Positions 52,124 to 61,500 are shown, counted from the first letter of the stretch. The stretch: DNA of 64,000 bases from Mucilaginibacter myungsuensis (GCF_015222005.1 NZ_JADFFL010000002.1:620001-684000), one strand, 5' to 3'. Translations and numbers: made by a program. Notes: a model not told the origin generated them from the letters alone.

Positions 52124-53257
52124 TTACTTCAACAACCCCTGCTGCTCCATCTGTGCATAGCGGGCCAGTATCTCTAACATACCGCCTTGCTCTACCAGGT
52201 TCTGGGTGCCGCCTTTGTCGGTTTTGAAAACGCCAAGCTCGTGTTTCTCGTTAGCCAGAGCATAGTCAAGGCATTTTTTAAAACCCATAATGTACTTAGT
52301 GTCTTTATTGAATTTCAACAAATGCTGGTATCCGCGCAGCAACACCGCGTTGAACCAATAACCATCCCTAAATTTATCCTTACCATAAAAGAACGGCAGC
52401 GAGGCATCTGCAATAATGTTGGCCTGCTCCAGGTACTTCTTGTCTTTGGTCAACTCGTACAAATACACGTACGATTCCAGCATAGTGCCGGTGTTGTAAG
52501 AGAAGGTAGCCTTGCCTATGCGGTTGCCGGCTTTGGTGCTGATGTTATCCCAATACAAATTCTCGGGGGTGCGTAACTTGGAGTCGGTCCAGGCGACGAT
52601 CTTGATGGCGGTATCTAAATAAGCTTTCTGTTTAGTGATCTGATACAGCTGCAAAGCCACCAAAGCACCCGGTCCGTTAGAGCAGGTGTTCTTAGAGCCT
52701 TTGTCGCCCTCTACCCAGTAAATGCCGCCACCCAACACCTGGTCGTATCCGCTCAGAATAAAGTCGTACATGTCCTTACCCAATTTCAGGTCGCTTTTCT
52801 TTTTGGTGCGTACGTACGAGTCCAATGCGCTGATGCCGATCCACTCGTTATCGTCATAATAACGCTGACCTGGTTTCAGTTTCATAATATAGTCCGAGTA
52901 GCCGGCAACGGGCGGGGCGGGGTCCCAATATTCTTCCATTTGCTTCTTTATCGGCTCCATCAGGTTGGCTTTGGGGTTAAGCTTTTCCATCTCGTTAGCG
53001 GCCTGGTATAGGGCGCAGTAAGACCATAGATAGGTGTATTCCCTCAGGTAGCCGTTCTTGGTCTCGCGCTCTTTCGGGTCCAACACTACAAAGTAGCGGT
53101 TGCTGGCTTTATCGTAAAAATTCTTTTGGATGGCGGCATCAAAAGCGTAAAGCGCTGCCGTGTAAACGCCACCCTTGGTGTTTTGCGCCGACGCGATACC
53201 CGTCATTGCCGAAAGGAACAGTACAAGGCCCAGGCCTTTGATCTTATTGGTCATCAT
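52124..53257 (-). CDS. GH76 family endo-alpha-1,6-mannanase
   Basis: 377 residues with a signal peptide (about 1-24, FLSAMTGIASAQ). The catalytic Asp pair is Asp135-Asp136 in RYYDDNEWIG. TYLWSYCALYQAANEM, GGGIYWVEGDK, SNGPGALVALQLYQIT and SYNTGTMLESYVYL are further GH76 segments of the (alpha/alpha)6 barrel. It cuts the alpha-1,6-mannan backbone. Together with GH92 it gives backbone and side-chain activities for alpha-mannan. It lies upstream of the frameshifted gene on the same strand. Confidence 0.93.
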   Translation of the reverse strand: MMTNKIKGLGLVLFLSAMTGIASAQNTKGGVYTAALYAFDAAIQKNFYDKASNRYFVVLDPKERETKNGYLREYTYLWSYCALYQAANEMEKLNPKANLMEPIKKQMEEYWDPAPPVAGYSDYIMKLKPGQRYYDDNEWIGISALDSYVRTKKKSDLKLGKDMYDFILSGYDQVLGGGIYWVEGDKGSKNTCSNGPGALVALQLYQITKQKAYLDTAIKIVAWTDSKLRTPENLYWDNISTKAGNRIGKATFSYNTGTMLESYVYLYELTKDKKYLEQANIIADASLPFFYGKDKFRDGYWFNAVLLRGYQHLLKFNKDTKYIMGFKKCLDYALANEKHELGVFKTDKGGTQNLVEQGGMLEILARYAQMEQQGLLK

Positions 53258-53372
53258 AAAGGAGACAGAGAAATTATCTGAGGTTAAAATGGTTATTTAG
53301 GTTAAAGTTATTTTTTTGCTTTTAAAGTTCTAAGATACGTCTGTAACAATACCATATACAGCTGCAGTCTTA

Positions 53373-54104
53373 TTACAACGTCACATAAACGAACGTGTAT
53401 CTGTCCTGCCCGCTGATCAGCGCTATCGGATAACCATTCACATCATAAGTGTAGGTATTGATAGTGGTCGACCCGACAGATTGCACCGCTTTGGTTACGT
53501 TATTGCCCGAGTAGCGGTCTGCAATATCGCCGGGATAAGGGTAGGGCGTTAGCGCGTTGGTGTAAATGCTTTTTTGGTTGTCGTAAGTGTAAGTGGTAGT
53601 GATATTGCCATTGTTCCAGCTGATGATGTTGCCGCCGTTGAAAGTGTACTGCAATTTGGTAGTGGTACTTTCTATGGCGGTCTCCATAGCTACGCCGCGG
53701 GTGTGGGTATGGTTAAACGTAAACTCGCGGACAAAAACATCGTTATTATACACCTTACGGCTGGTGGATGACAGCACACCATCTGTATAACTGAACTGAT
53801 AAAGGTTGCGGATGGTGTTTGCCCCGTCCGGTACTTTGATGTCTATAGTGAACAGGTTGCTGCCATTGTAAGTATAGGCTACATTCAGTTTATCACCGTT
53901 CTTAACGGCGGACAGACGTTTTTGCGCATTGTAGGTGTAATCGGTAAAATCGGTAGCGGTGCCAACGGTATGCACCGTGCGGATGAGGTATTTCTCCACC
54001 GCCTTAGGCGGATCGTAACTAGTATATTCCGTATTATCTTTTTTACAGGCCGATAAAGCGATCAGCGCAAAGGCGGCGAGTTGGAGGTAATGTTTGGTTC
54101 TCAT
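53373..54104 (-). CDS. Lipoprotein with YD/RHS-like beta repeats (DUF4595-like)
   Basis: 243 residues with a lipoprotein signal peptide (ALSACKKDN, Cys at 20). The mature part contains several short repeats of the form YTYNAQKRLSAVKNGD, YTFNGGNIISWNNG, YTYDNQKSIY and YTYDVNGYPIAL, which resemble YD/RHS or DUF4595 repeats seen in Bacteroidota lipoproteins. It probably forms a surface beta-solenoid. Function unknown; it lies in the mannan region, between GalM and GH76 on the same strand. Confidence 0.72.
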   Translation of the reverse strand: MRTKHYLQLAAFALIALSACKKDNTEYTSYDPPKAVEKYLIRTVHTVGTATDFTDYTYNAQKRLSAVKNGDKLNVAYTYNGSNLFTIDIKVPDGANTIRNLYQFSYTDGVLSSTSRKVYNNDVFVREFTFNHTHTRGVAMETAIESTTTKLQYTFNGGNIISWNNGNITTTYTYDNQKSIYTNALTPYPYPGDIADRYSGNNVTKAVQSVGSTTINTYTYDVNGYPIALISGQDRYTFVYVTL

Positions 54105-54149
54105 AGGTTCATTGGTTTTTATCAGGAATTAGGTTGACTATTGCGTCGG

Positions 54150-55286
54150 TCACTTACGTACCGAGAATTTATACACTGTTTGCGAGCTAAATGTTTCGCC
54201 CGGCCGCACAATGGAATTCGGGAATTGTGGGATGTTTGGCGAATCAGGGTAGTGCTGGGTCTCCAAACAAAAAGCGGCGTTCTTGGTAGATGCTTTGCCG
54301 CCCCTGCCGATCACGCCGGGGTTGAGGTGATTGCCGGTGTAAAACACCAACCCGGGTTCGGTGGTATAAACCTGCATCTCGCGGCCGCTCAATGGCTCGT
54401 AAGCCGTAGCTATCTTGGCCAATTTGCCGCTTTGATTACGCAGGGCAAAGGTAAGGTCGTACCCATTCACCTGGGTGAGTTGTTTGGCGGTATCTAAAAT
54501 GCGCTCGCCAATTTTGCGGGGTGATGTAAAATCGAACGGGGTGCCTTTCACGTCCAGCAACTTACCCGTTGGCATGGGGCCGGGTTTAGCCTCTAAAAAC
54601 TTATCCGATGCGATGCTTAACTCGGTATCTAATACCTTATCATCCTTGCTGCCTGACAGGTTGAAATAGGTGTGATTGGTCAGGATCAGCGGGGTGGCTT
54701 TATCGGTTGTAGCTTTGTAGTCGAGCTTCAGCTCGTTATTGTTAGTAAGGGTATAAGTGATGGTCACCTTTAAATTGCCGGGATAGCCTTCCTCGCCGTC
54801 CGGACTAAAATAGGTCACTTTCAATGCCACCTCTTTATTGCCCGGCACTTCTTCGATATCCCATATCCGTTTATTGAAACCTTTAGCGCCACCGTGGATA
54901 TTGCCTGATAGCACATATTCCTGCCCGTCGATGGTAAAACGTTTGTTGGTGATACGATTGGCCACCCGGCCCACCACGGCACCCATCAGGGCATTCATGC
55001 GCCCGGTATAAACTTTCAGCGAATCGAAACCTAAGACTACACTTGCCAACTTGCCGTCTTTATCGGGAGTAATGATATCGGTAATGGTCGCCCCATAGTT
55101 GATCACCTTTACCTGCATGCCATTGGCATTGGTGAGGGTGTACTCGTAAATCTTTTTGCCTTCCAGTTCGCCGTAAGGTGTTTTGGTGATGGTCGGTTTA
55201 GCCGAACGCGGTCTACCATCCGCCCGAACAACAGGAACGGATACGACAAAGCAAACCCAGGTATATAAAATGATCAGACGGTTCAT
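54150..55286 (-). CDS. galM: Aldose 1-epimerase (galactose mutarotase family), exported
   Basis: 378 residues with an N-terminal signal peptide (MNRLIILYTWVCFVVSVPVVRA). Family blocks: TLTNANGMQVKVINYGATI, GNIHGGAKGFNKRIW with the first His, LTNHTYFNLSG with the catalytic His, and FCLETQHYPDSPNIPQFP with the catalytic Glu. It interconverts the alpha and beta anomers of hexoses. Export to the periplasm and its position next to GH76 and GH92 fit a role in sugar release and uptake. Confidence 0.92.
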   Translation of the reverse strand: MNRLIILYTWVCFVVSVPVVRADGRPRSAKPTITKTPYGELEGKKIYEYTLTNANGMQVKVINYGATITDIITPDKDGKLASVVLGFDSLKVYTGRMNALMGAVVGRVANRITNKRFTIDGQEYVLSGNIHGGAKGFNKRIWDIEEVPGNKEVALKVTYFSPDGEEGYPGNLKVTITYTLTNNNELKLDYKATTDKATPLILTNHTYFNLSGSKDDKVLDTELSIASDKFLEAKPGPMPTGKLLDVKGTPFDFTSPRKIGERILDTAKQLTQVNGYDLTFALRNQSGKLAKIATAYEPLSGREMQVYTTEPGLVFYTGNHLNPGVIGRGGKASTKNAAFCLETQHYPDSPNIPQFPNSIVRPGETFSSQTVYKFSVRK

Positions 55287-55573
55287 CAGGGAGAGATGCA
55301 GAATTGGTTATGGTAAATGTACGAAATTTTTCTTTCATATCAAAACTAAAGCGCCGGTTTTGCAAAAAAAATTAGCCAAGAGATATTGGCCGATACAAGT
55401 TCAAACATGTTTAATTTTCAGCATATTTTCGTTCATGGATTAGGTGGTCACGCATAAAATCGTTAAAATTGGTGGATAAACAAGCCGTATCCCCTGTACG
55501 GAAATTAAACAACCAATATTCACCAAAAAAATGATCATTGAGTTTATCGCGCCCACCATCGCGATAGCTTAAG

Positions 55574-57673
55574 ATGAAAAACCTGCTTATGAAAAAAGTT
55601 TTCCTTGCGTTAAGCTGTCTGTTAGCGAGCGGACTGGCCATTGGCCAGGTCAAAGTCGATTACACACATTTTAACAAGAACGGCGCGGCCAAGGTAGCCG
55701 TCAGCAAAGATCTGATCACCCTTAGCTGGCCCGGCAATACCGGTACCACCGCACAACTGGTACTGGATATGAACAAGGATAAGGCCCTGTTCAATGCCAT
55801 TAAGTTAAGCGGCAAAACAGGGGTAAAAACCATTGCCGGCAATTTGGACCCGGCTTTTATCCTCACCATCGGTAAGCGCACGCTCGACCCTAAAAGCGGC
55901 GGCTGGGATGTTTTCTTTGACCGTGTGCCGACCAAGCCCTACAAAGCCCACAACGTAAGCTTCGACAAAACCAGCGCCAGCGTAAGCAGCAATGGCTCTA
56001 AAACAACCATCCGCATAGGCGAAATGGCATCGTCGACCTTTAAGGGCGCGTTAGAGATCATTGTTTATGATGGCAGCCCGATGTTCAATGTGGCAGCGGT
56101 GCTGGCAACTCAGAAGGATTCGACCGCTATTATTTACGATGCCGGATTGGTGAGCAAGCAACAGCCCTGGGATAATATTAGTTGGGAGGACGTGCGCGAA
56201 CGCATGCAGGTACGTAAAGCCGTGCAGACCGAGACCAGCAAGAACCTGGAAGTAAAATACCGCACCGTGATCGGGCAGACCAAGCAGGGTTCCCTGGCTT
56301 TGTTCCCTGCGCCGCACCAATATTTTTACCCGCTGGATGAGGCCTTTAACCTGCGCTTTACCTGGTATGGCAGCAACTACAGGGATATGATACCGGAATT
56401 TGGTATCGGTATCCGCCAGGAGTTAGAGGGCGATAAACGTTACGTACCGTGGTTCAACGCGCCGCCTAATACGCAACAGCGTTTAAATTTCTTCTGTCTG
56501 ATCGATCAGGGTACGCCGACAGCCGCTTTATCGCAAGTAAAGAAATTTACCCACAACGATACCTTTAAACCGCTGCCGGGTTACAAGACCATGGAGAGCC
56601 ATTTCCATAATGAGTTTATCTCGAGCGTGGCGCTGACCAATAAGCCAGCTCCCGAAGAGCCTAACTTTGTGAAAATATTTAAGGACATGGGTGTTAACAT
56701 CGTCCACTTGGGCGAGTTCCACGGCCCGGGTCACCCTAAAGGACCGGATGATGCCCGCTTGCGCGAGCTGGATGCGTTGTTCAAGGAGTGCGAGCGCTTG
56801 TCTACCGATAACTTTTTACTATTACCCGGCGAGGAAGCCAATAACTTTTACGGCGGCCACTGGATGTCGTTCTTCCCTAAGCCGGTGTATTGGGTAATGT
56901 CGCGTAAGGATGAGCAGCCTTACGTGAGCCAGCACCCTAAATACGGCAAGGTGTACCACATTGGCAACAAAGAAGAAATGCTGAAACTGATGGAAGAGGA
57001 AAAAGGCCTGGCCTGGGTAGCGCATGCCCGCACCAAAGGATCTACCGGCTACCCTGACGCTTACAAAGACGAAGCTTTCTTCCGTTCGGATACCTACATG
57101 GGTGCCGCGTGGAAAGCGATCCCTGCCGACCTATCTACACCTACTCAGGCCCGCCGTGTACTTAACCTGCTGGACGATATGAATAACTGGGGCTTGAAGA
57201 AACATGTAATATCCGAGTGCGATATATTTACCATCGAACCCGAGAACGAGATGTATGCCCACTTGAACATCAACTACCTGAAGATGGACAAAATGCCTAC
57301 CCATAAAACAGGTTGGCAGCCCGTACTGGATGTGATGAGCCAGGGTAAATTCTTCTCGAGTACGGGCGAAGTGCTCATTCCATCTTTCACGGTAAGTGGC
57401 CGCAACAGTGGCGAGACCTTAGCTTTACCTGCTGATGGAAACGTGAACGTTGTATTTAGCCTGGATTGGACCTACCCGATGAATTTTGCCGAGATCATTA
57501 GCGGCGATGGCAGTAAGGTATATCACGATCGTATAGATCTGAATGATACCCGCGCTTTCGGCACCCGCACCATCACCAAAAAGCTGAATCTGAAAGGCCG
57601 CACCTGGGTGAGGCTAGAGGCTTGGGATACCGCCACTAACGGCGCGTTCACGCAGACGGTCTATTTGAAATAG
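55574..57673 (+). CDS. PHP-type (CehA/McbA-like) metallohydrolase, secreted
   Basis: 699 residues. ATG 55574 or 55589 (MKKVFLALSCLLASGLAIGQ) may be the start; both give a signal peptide. The N-terminal half (about 20-330) is a beta-rich sugar- or substrate-binding region. The PHP-like metal ligands appear at about 340 (MESHFHNEF), GEFHGPGHPKG, LPGEEANNFYGGHW and WVAHARTKG. Relatives include CehA/McbA family hydrolases and uncharacterised PUL-linked proteins. It is divergent from galM. Substrate unknown. Confidence 0.75.
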   Translation: MKNLLMKKVFLALSCLLASGLAIGQVKVDYTHFNKNGAAKVAVSKDLITLSWPGNTGTTAQLVLDMNKDKALFNAIKLSGKTGVKTIAGNLDPAFILTIGKRTLDPKSGGWDVFFDRVPTKPYKAHNVSFDKTSASVSSNGSKTTIRIGEMASSTFKGALEIIVYDGSPMFNVAAVLATQKDSTAIIYDAGLVSKQQPWDNISWEDVRERMQVRKAVQTETSKNLEVKYRTVIGQTKQGSLALFPAPHQYFYPLDEAFNLRFTWYGSNYRDMIPEFGIGIRQELEGDKRYVPWFNAPPNTQQRLNFFCLIDQGTPTAALSQVKKFTHNDTFKPLPGYKTMESHFHNEFISSVALTNKPAPEEPNFVKIFKDMGVNIVHLGEFHGPGHPKGPDDARLRELDALFKECERLSTDNFLLLPGEEANNFYGGHWMSFFPKPVYWVMSRKDEQPYVSQHPKYGKVYHIGNKEEMLKLMEEEKGLAWVAHARTKGSTGYPDAYKDEAFFRSDTYMGAAWKAIPADLSTPTQARRVLNLLDDMNNWGLKKHVISECDIFTIEPENEMYAHLNINYLKMDKMPTHKTGWQPVLDVMSQGKFFSSTGEVLIPSFTVSGRNSGETLALPADGNVNVVFSLDWTYPMNFAEIISGDGSKVYHDRIDLNDTRAFGTRTITKKLNLKGRTWVRLEAWDTATNGAFTQTVYLK

Positions 57674-57686
57674 AAATTTAAGATCA

Positions 57687-57762
57687 AACCATAAAGGGCA
57701 CGGAGTTTTGCAAAAAGGACACAAGATCTTTGGTCCGATAGCAAAGCTTTGTGCCCTGGGTG
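57687..57762. repeat. CACAAAG/GACACAAAG-type repeat with inverted arm, copy 2
   Basis: AACCATAAAGGGCACGGAG and GCAAAAAGGACACAAGA (57687-57725) are followed by AGCTTTGTGCCCTGGGTG (57745-57762), which is inverted to them. The layout matches copy 1 at 7520-7600. Confidence 0.65.
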
Positions 57763-57899
57763 TTTATACACGATCCTGAAAAAAGAACAGGTCAAAAAAT
57801 TATCGATATCAATATCGCCAATAAAAAATAAACAATTACTTTGTAGCCGATGCCGACCTTAAAGCATGGCAGCAAATTTACCATAACCACACAATAAAA

Positions 57900-58664
57900 A
57901 TGAGATCCCTTCTGTTACTATCTGCCCTTTCGCTTTACAGCGCCGGCTTGTTCGCGCAATCTGATACCGGCAGAACAGCCACTGCTACCCGTAGCGCTAT
58001 ACTGAGCGGCAACACCGTAAAGGAAATGGTGGGCAAGATAGACGATGAGAATGTTTACGATGCCGAAGGTAATATCCTTGACCACGCGGCCGGCGAAAAA
58101 TTGCTCCGCACCTACGAGTATCGCCGGGGAATTACACGCGTTAAAGGGCAGAACGGCTTAAGAAAGTCGATCACCAGGATAGATCCCGCCCGCGAGGAGA
58201 TGATCCTGAAGATGGTACTGTCCGGCAATAGTAAACCGATCAGCCCGAAGCTGCAATTGGGTGAAGTATTGGATGCAACACCTTTCGAGAAAAAGCTCAA
58301 CGGGTTATCCTTAAATGGTAAAGCCCTGGTACTGCTCTTTTGGTGTGGCGGATGCTACCCCAATCCCGATAAGACAGGTTACGACGATATCAATTATATC
58401 ACCGGCAAATTTGCTAACCCTGATAAATTTGAGGTATTAGCTATAACCCATCAGTCGCTGCCCGACGCTGAGGCAGCAATGAAGAAGCTCCCGATCTTAA
58501 ATGCCCGCCATATATTTAACGGATGGGGATTGACCGACCTGTACGAGACCAACAATAAAGCACTTATTGTGATCACCGATAAGGACCATAAGATCACCTA
58601 TGCTGCAAAGAATTGGCTGGTCACTACCGACAGGTTCTTGTACAGATCGTTAGAAGCATTATAA
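57900..58664 (+). CDS. Thioredoxin-fold exported protein with CGGC site
   Basis: 254 residues with a signal peptide (MRSLLLLSALSLYSAGLFAQ). The C-terminal thioredoxin-like part shows LNGKALVLLFWCGGCYPN with a CxxC pair (Cys149 and Cys152) and later ALIVITDKDHKIT, the cis-Pro region not obvious. The N-terminal half (to about 115) is unrecognised. A paralogue follows directly, with the same closing pattern. A periplasmic redox role is likely. Confidence 0.72.
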   Translation: MRSLLLLSALSLYSAGLFAQSDTGRTATATRSAILSGNTVKEMVGKIDDENVYDAEGNILDHAAGEKLLRTYEYRRGITRVKGQNGLRKSITRIDPAREEMILKMVLSGNSKPISPKLQLGEVLDATPFEKKLNGLSLNGKALVLLFWCGGCYPNPDKTGYDDINYITGKFANPDKFEVLAITHQSLPDAEAAMKKLPILNARHIFNGWGLTDLYETNNKALIVITDKDHKITYAAKNWLVTTDRFLYRSLEAL

Positions 58665-58684
58665 CATCCCTGCATTTTATAGTT

Positions 58685-59440
58685 ATGAAATATACCTTAT
58701 TACCAATTTTACTTTTTTGCGCTACAGCTGCATGGGCACAAACGATATTACCGCCGAATGGTACCGGCGTGATGGTCGGTCCGCGGATGAGTATGAGTGC
58801 CGCCGAATCGAACAAAATGTTCGCTAACATGAAGTTTGCGCCGGGTATTTATGACAGGAACCTGAAACCTATAGATTCTGCCGAGGCAATTAAAATGACC
58901 AGAGATTACGAATACGGCATTGCCAGTCGCAGACTGGCCGAAGAAGGCGGCCTTTGGTACCGGGTACTGATGCCGACAGATACCAGTAGGGATGCAGCAT
59001 TAAAGCGCGACTTTACACCCCGGAACGCGGCCTTGCAACAAGGCATGTTGTTAGATCTTAAACCATTTAAAGGCGAGATACCCGAAAGCAAGATAGCCGG
59101 TAAAGCGGTGGTGCTTATTTTTTGGTATCCGGGCTTTAGGGGCTATCCAAATGGATTTGCCGAACATAACGACGTGATCAGCAGATATGTTGGCAAAGAG
59201 AAGTTTGAGGTTTACGCGGTGACGAAATACTCGCGCCAACGCGCCTTTGATGCGTTAAGAACAACGCCGATACTGAACGCCCACCACATTTTTGATGCCA
59301 CCGATCTGCTGGCCATATACGCCCCTGACGACCGGCCACTGATCATTGTGACCGATAAGAACCACAAGATCACCTATTCGGTAACCAATAACCTGGGCAT
59401 TACACCCCGCATACTAAATGGCTTGCTAAAAGCGCTGTAA
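58685..59440 (+). CDS. Thioredoxin-fold exported paralogue lacking the CxxC site
   Basis: About 251 residues from ATG 58685 (MKYTLLPILLFCATAAWAQ), chosen because it starts the signal peptide; an upstream in-frame ATG at 58613 overlaps the previous gene. The protein aligns with the neighbour through AGKAVVLIFWYPGFRGYPNG, where Tyr148 and Phe151 replace the two Cys, and through PILNAHHIFDATDLLAIY and LIIVTDKNHKIT. The redox site is therefore lost. It is probably a duplicated copy with a binding or scaffold role. Confidence 0.75.
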   Translation: MKYTLLPILLFCATAAWAQTILPPNGTGVMVGPRMSMSAAESNKMFANMKFAPGIYDRNLKPIDSAEAIKMTRDYEYGIASRRLAEEGGLWYRVLMPTDTSRDAALKRDFTPRNAALQQGMLLDLKPFKGEIPESKIAGKAVVLIFWYPGFRGYPNGFAEHNDVISRYVGKEKFEVYAVTKYSRQRAFDALRTTPILNAHHIFDATDLLAIYAPDDRPLIIVTDKNHKITYSVTNNLGITPRILNGLLKAL

Positions 59441-59446
59441 AACAAG

Positions 59447-59490
59447 AAGTCCCTCTTGAACATTGTTCAGGAGGGACTTTGTATATTTTT
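59447..59490 (+). terminator. Terminator after the thioredoxin-fold pair
   Basis: A 15-bp stem (59447-59461 with 59465-59479, one G-T pair) and a 3-nt loop, followed by TGTATATTTTT. Confidence 0.88.
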
Positions 59491-59499
59491 AAAATAGCC

Positions 59500-59703
59500 T
59501 TAGGCCTTTTTAGCGGCTGTTTTGGCAGCTGGTTTTGCTGCTTTCATCATGGCTGCTTTGCTGGTGCCTTTTTTGCAGCAATCGCCACCTTTAACGCATT
59601 TCTCGTTCGATAACTTTTTCTTGGTCTTATGGTCGTCGTGCGCAAAGGTGTTCGGGATGTTTACGGCTACGGCAAGCAGGGTAAGTAAGGTTAACTTTTT
59701 CAT
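59500..59703 (-). CDS. Small secreted Lys/Ala-rich, Cys-containing protein
   Basis: 67 residues. MKKLTLLTLLAVAVNIPNTFA is a signal peptide. The mature part has HDDHKTKKK, then CVKGGDCCKKG with three Cys, and a tail of AAKPAAKTAAKKA repeats. The acidic-His opening and Cys cluster suggest metal binding, but no family is recognised. It lies 2 bases downstream of psd and may be co-transcribed. Confidence 0.6.
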   Translation of the reverse strand: MKKLTLLTLLAVAVNIPNTFAHDDHKTKKKLSNEKCVKGGDCCKKGTSKAAMMKAAKPAAKTAAKKA

Positions 59704-59705
59704 GC

Positions 59706-60569
59706 TTATTCAGGCTTTTCTTCAGTGTTGTTATCGCTTGGTTTGGCCGCTTTCAGCTTTGGCTTGCGGGCAGGTAATTCCTGTACTTCGTCCGGCTCAA
59801 CGGCAGATGCCGGTGCCGTTTCTTCAGTTTTAGGGGCTACCACTTTTTTGGCCTCAACTTTGGGTTCTTCAATAGCCTCTGTCGCTATTGCTAGGGGCTG
59901 GGTGTCTGATGTTGGCAGCTCGGCCAATACGGTACGGCCGCCCTTTACCACCTGATTAATGTCCACCAAAATTTTGGTACCCAACGGCAGGAAAAGATCC
60001 ACACGTGAACCGAACTTGATAAAGCCGAACTGTGAGCCTTGTTCAACCACGTCGCCTTCTTGCACGTACCATACAATACGGCGGGCTAAAGCGCCTGCTA
60101 TCTGGCGGAACAATACCTGTACGCCGTTGCCGTTTTCAGTAACTACGGTAGTACGCTCGTTCTCGGTAGATGATTTTGGGTGCCAGGCCACCAGGTATTT
60201 GCCCGGGTGATATTTAAAGTATTTTACAAAGCCCGATATCGGGTTACGGTTAACGTGTACGTTTATCGGCGACATAAACACCGATAGTTGTATCCTGCGG
60301 TCCTTTAAAAACTCCGGCTCGTCGGCTTCTTCAATAACTACCACTTTGCCGTCAGCGGGGCAAAGCACGGTATTCTCGTCTGTAGTGATGGCGAACTTAG
60401 GGCTGCGGAAGAACTGCACGATGATCACGAACAGCAGGAACGACAGGATGTAGATGAACCACTTTAAAGCCACTTGCTCGGGCAGGTAAAATTGCACCAA
60501 AGCGTTCAGAATAAAGATGAATAACACGCATATAGCGAGCGAGGTATAGCCTTCTTTATGAAAAGTCAT
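59706..60569 (-). CDS. psd: Phosphatidylserine decarboxylase with extended C-terminus
   Basis: About 287 residues from ATG 60569 (MTFHKEGYTSLAI), the usual start; codons upstream (to 60650) overlap cdsA. Two membrane helices occupy about 8-60. PADGKVVVIEE, FMSPINVHVNR and FGFIKFGSRVDLFLP identify the short PSD type; cleavage before the Ser of GS makes the pyruvoyl cofactor. The last 70 residues or so, rich in Pro, Glu, Ala and Lys (EEPKVEAKKVVAPKTEETAPAS), are an extra tail. It turns phosphatidylserine into phosphatidylethanolamine. Confidence 0.92.
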   Translation of the reverse strand: MTFHKEGYTSLAICVLFIFILNALVQFYLPEQVALKWFIYILSFLLFVIIVQFFRSPKFAITTDENTVLCPADGKVVVIEEADEPEFLKDRRIQLSVFMSPINVHVNRNPISGFVKYFKYHPGKYLVAWHPKSSTENERTTVVTENGNGVQVLFRQIAGALARRIVWYVQEGDVVEQGSQFGFIKFGSRVDLFLPLGTKILVDINQVVKGGRTVLAELPTSDTQPLAIATEAIEEPKVEAKKVVAPKTEETAPASAVEPDEVQELPARKPKLKAAKPSDNNTEEKPE

Positions 60570-60603
60570 AATTGGAGAAAATATTGATCTATATGCAAAG
60601 GTA

Positions 60604-61407
60604 CTAATTTGTAACGAAGTACAGGTAACTGTAAACGATTGGGGCTGCAATTAATAGCCCGTCGAACCGGTCCAGCACCCCACCGTGGCCCGGCAATATG
60701 CCGCCCGAGTCCTTCACGTTAATGCTACGTTTGAACATTGACTCCACCAGATCGCCCAATGTACCGAAGCAAGATATCAATACTGCCATCGTGATCCATT
60801 GGCTCCAATGTAGTTCGGGATAGTAGATGCTCAGGATGTAGCCTGCCAATCCGCTGATCAGCACACCACCAACAAAACCCTCCACAGTCTTTTTAGGCGA
60901 GTGGCGCTCGAATAATTTCATTCGACCGAAAGCGCGTCCTGTCAGGTAAGCTCCGGTATCGTTAGACCATAGCATCACAAAAAAGCCCAGCGGGATGTGG
61001 AAGTTGAACTCCGTGCCCATATAAGCCATAGCATGGAAGAACGTAAAAGGCATAATGGTGAACACCAGCCCCAGAAAAGTAAATGCGATGTTTTGGAATG
61101 GGGTGCTCGTTTTCTTATAAAGTTCCAATATGAAAATGAAACTCAAAGGCACCGGTATCAAAAACATAGCCGCCGGTGATGTACGGTGAAAAGCCAGCAA
61201 TGCGAAAACCGTATATATGAACGCCCCATTGAACATCCCGGTATAAATATTAGGGAAGTACCCCGCCTTTTTGATAAGCCCGTAAAACTCGTACTGGCAA
61301 AAAAGCGCCAGCAGTAAATAAAAAGCGCCAAAAGGGTAATGTCCCGTCAGTAACGACGCCAGCATTACGATCAGAAAAAATAAACCGGTTATAGCCCGTG
61401 TTTTCAT
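60604..61407 (-). CDS. cdsA: Phosphatidate cytidylyltransferase CdsA
   Basis: 267 residues with about seven or eight membrane helices. The family signature appears near the end: SNDTGAYLTGRAFGRMKLFERHSPKKTVEGFVGG and GDLVESMFKRSINVKDSGGILPGHGGVLDRFDG. It makes CDP-diacylglycerol from phosphatidic acid and CTP. psd follows 34 bases downstream (from ATG 60569) on the same strand, so this is a phospholipid operon. Confidence 0.96.
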   Translation of the reverse strand: MKTRAITGLFFLIVMLASLLTGHYPFGAFYLLLALFCQYEFYGLIKKAGYFPNIYTGMFNGAFIYTVFALLAFHRTSPAAMFLIPVPLSFIFILELYKKTSTPFQNIAFTFLGLVFTIMPFTFFHAMAYMGTEFNFHIPLGFFVMLWSNDTGAYLTGRAFGRMKLFERHSPKKTVEGFVGGVLISGLAGYILSIYYPELHWSQWITMAVLISCFGTLGDLVESMFKRSINVKDSGGILPGHGGVLDRFDGLLIAAPIVYSYLYFVTN

Positions 61408-61430
61408 GTTAGTTCAGTTAAATGTCTTTT

Positions 61431-61471
61431 AACCACAAAGGGCACAAAGATCTTCACAAAGGACACAAAGG
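61431..61471. repeat. CACAAAG/GACACAAAG 9-mer repeat, copy 3
   Basis: Units ACCACAAAG, GGCACAAAG, TTCACAAAG and GACACAAAG run through 61431-61471 between cdsA and DUF2007. Unlike copies 1 and 2 there is no inverted arm. Confidence 0.7.
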
Positions 61472-61500
61472 TATTTTTTAATATTTAAACTAAAGCGACG

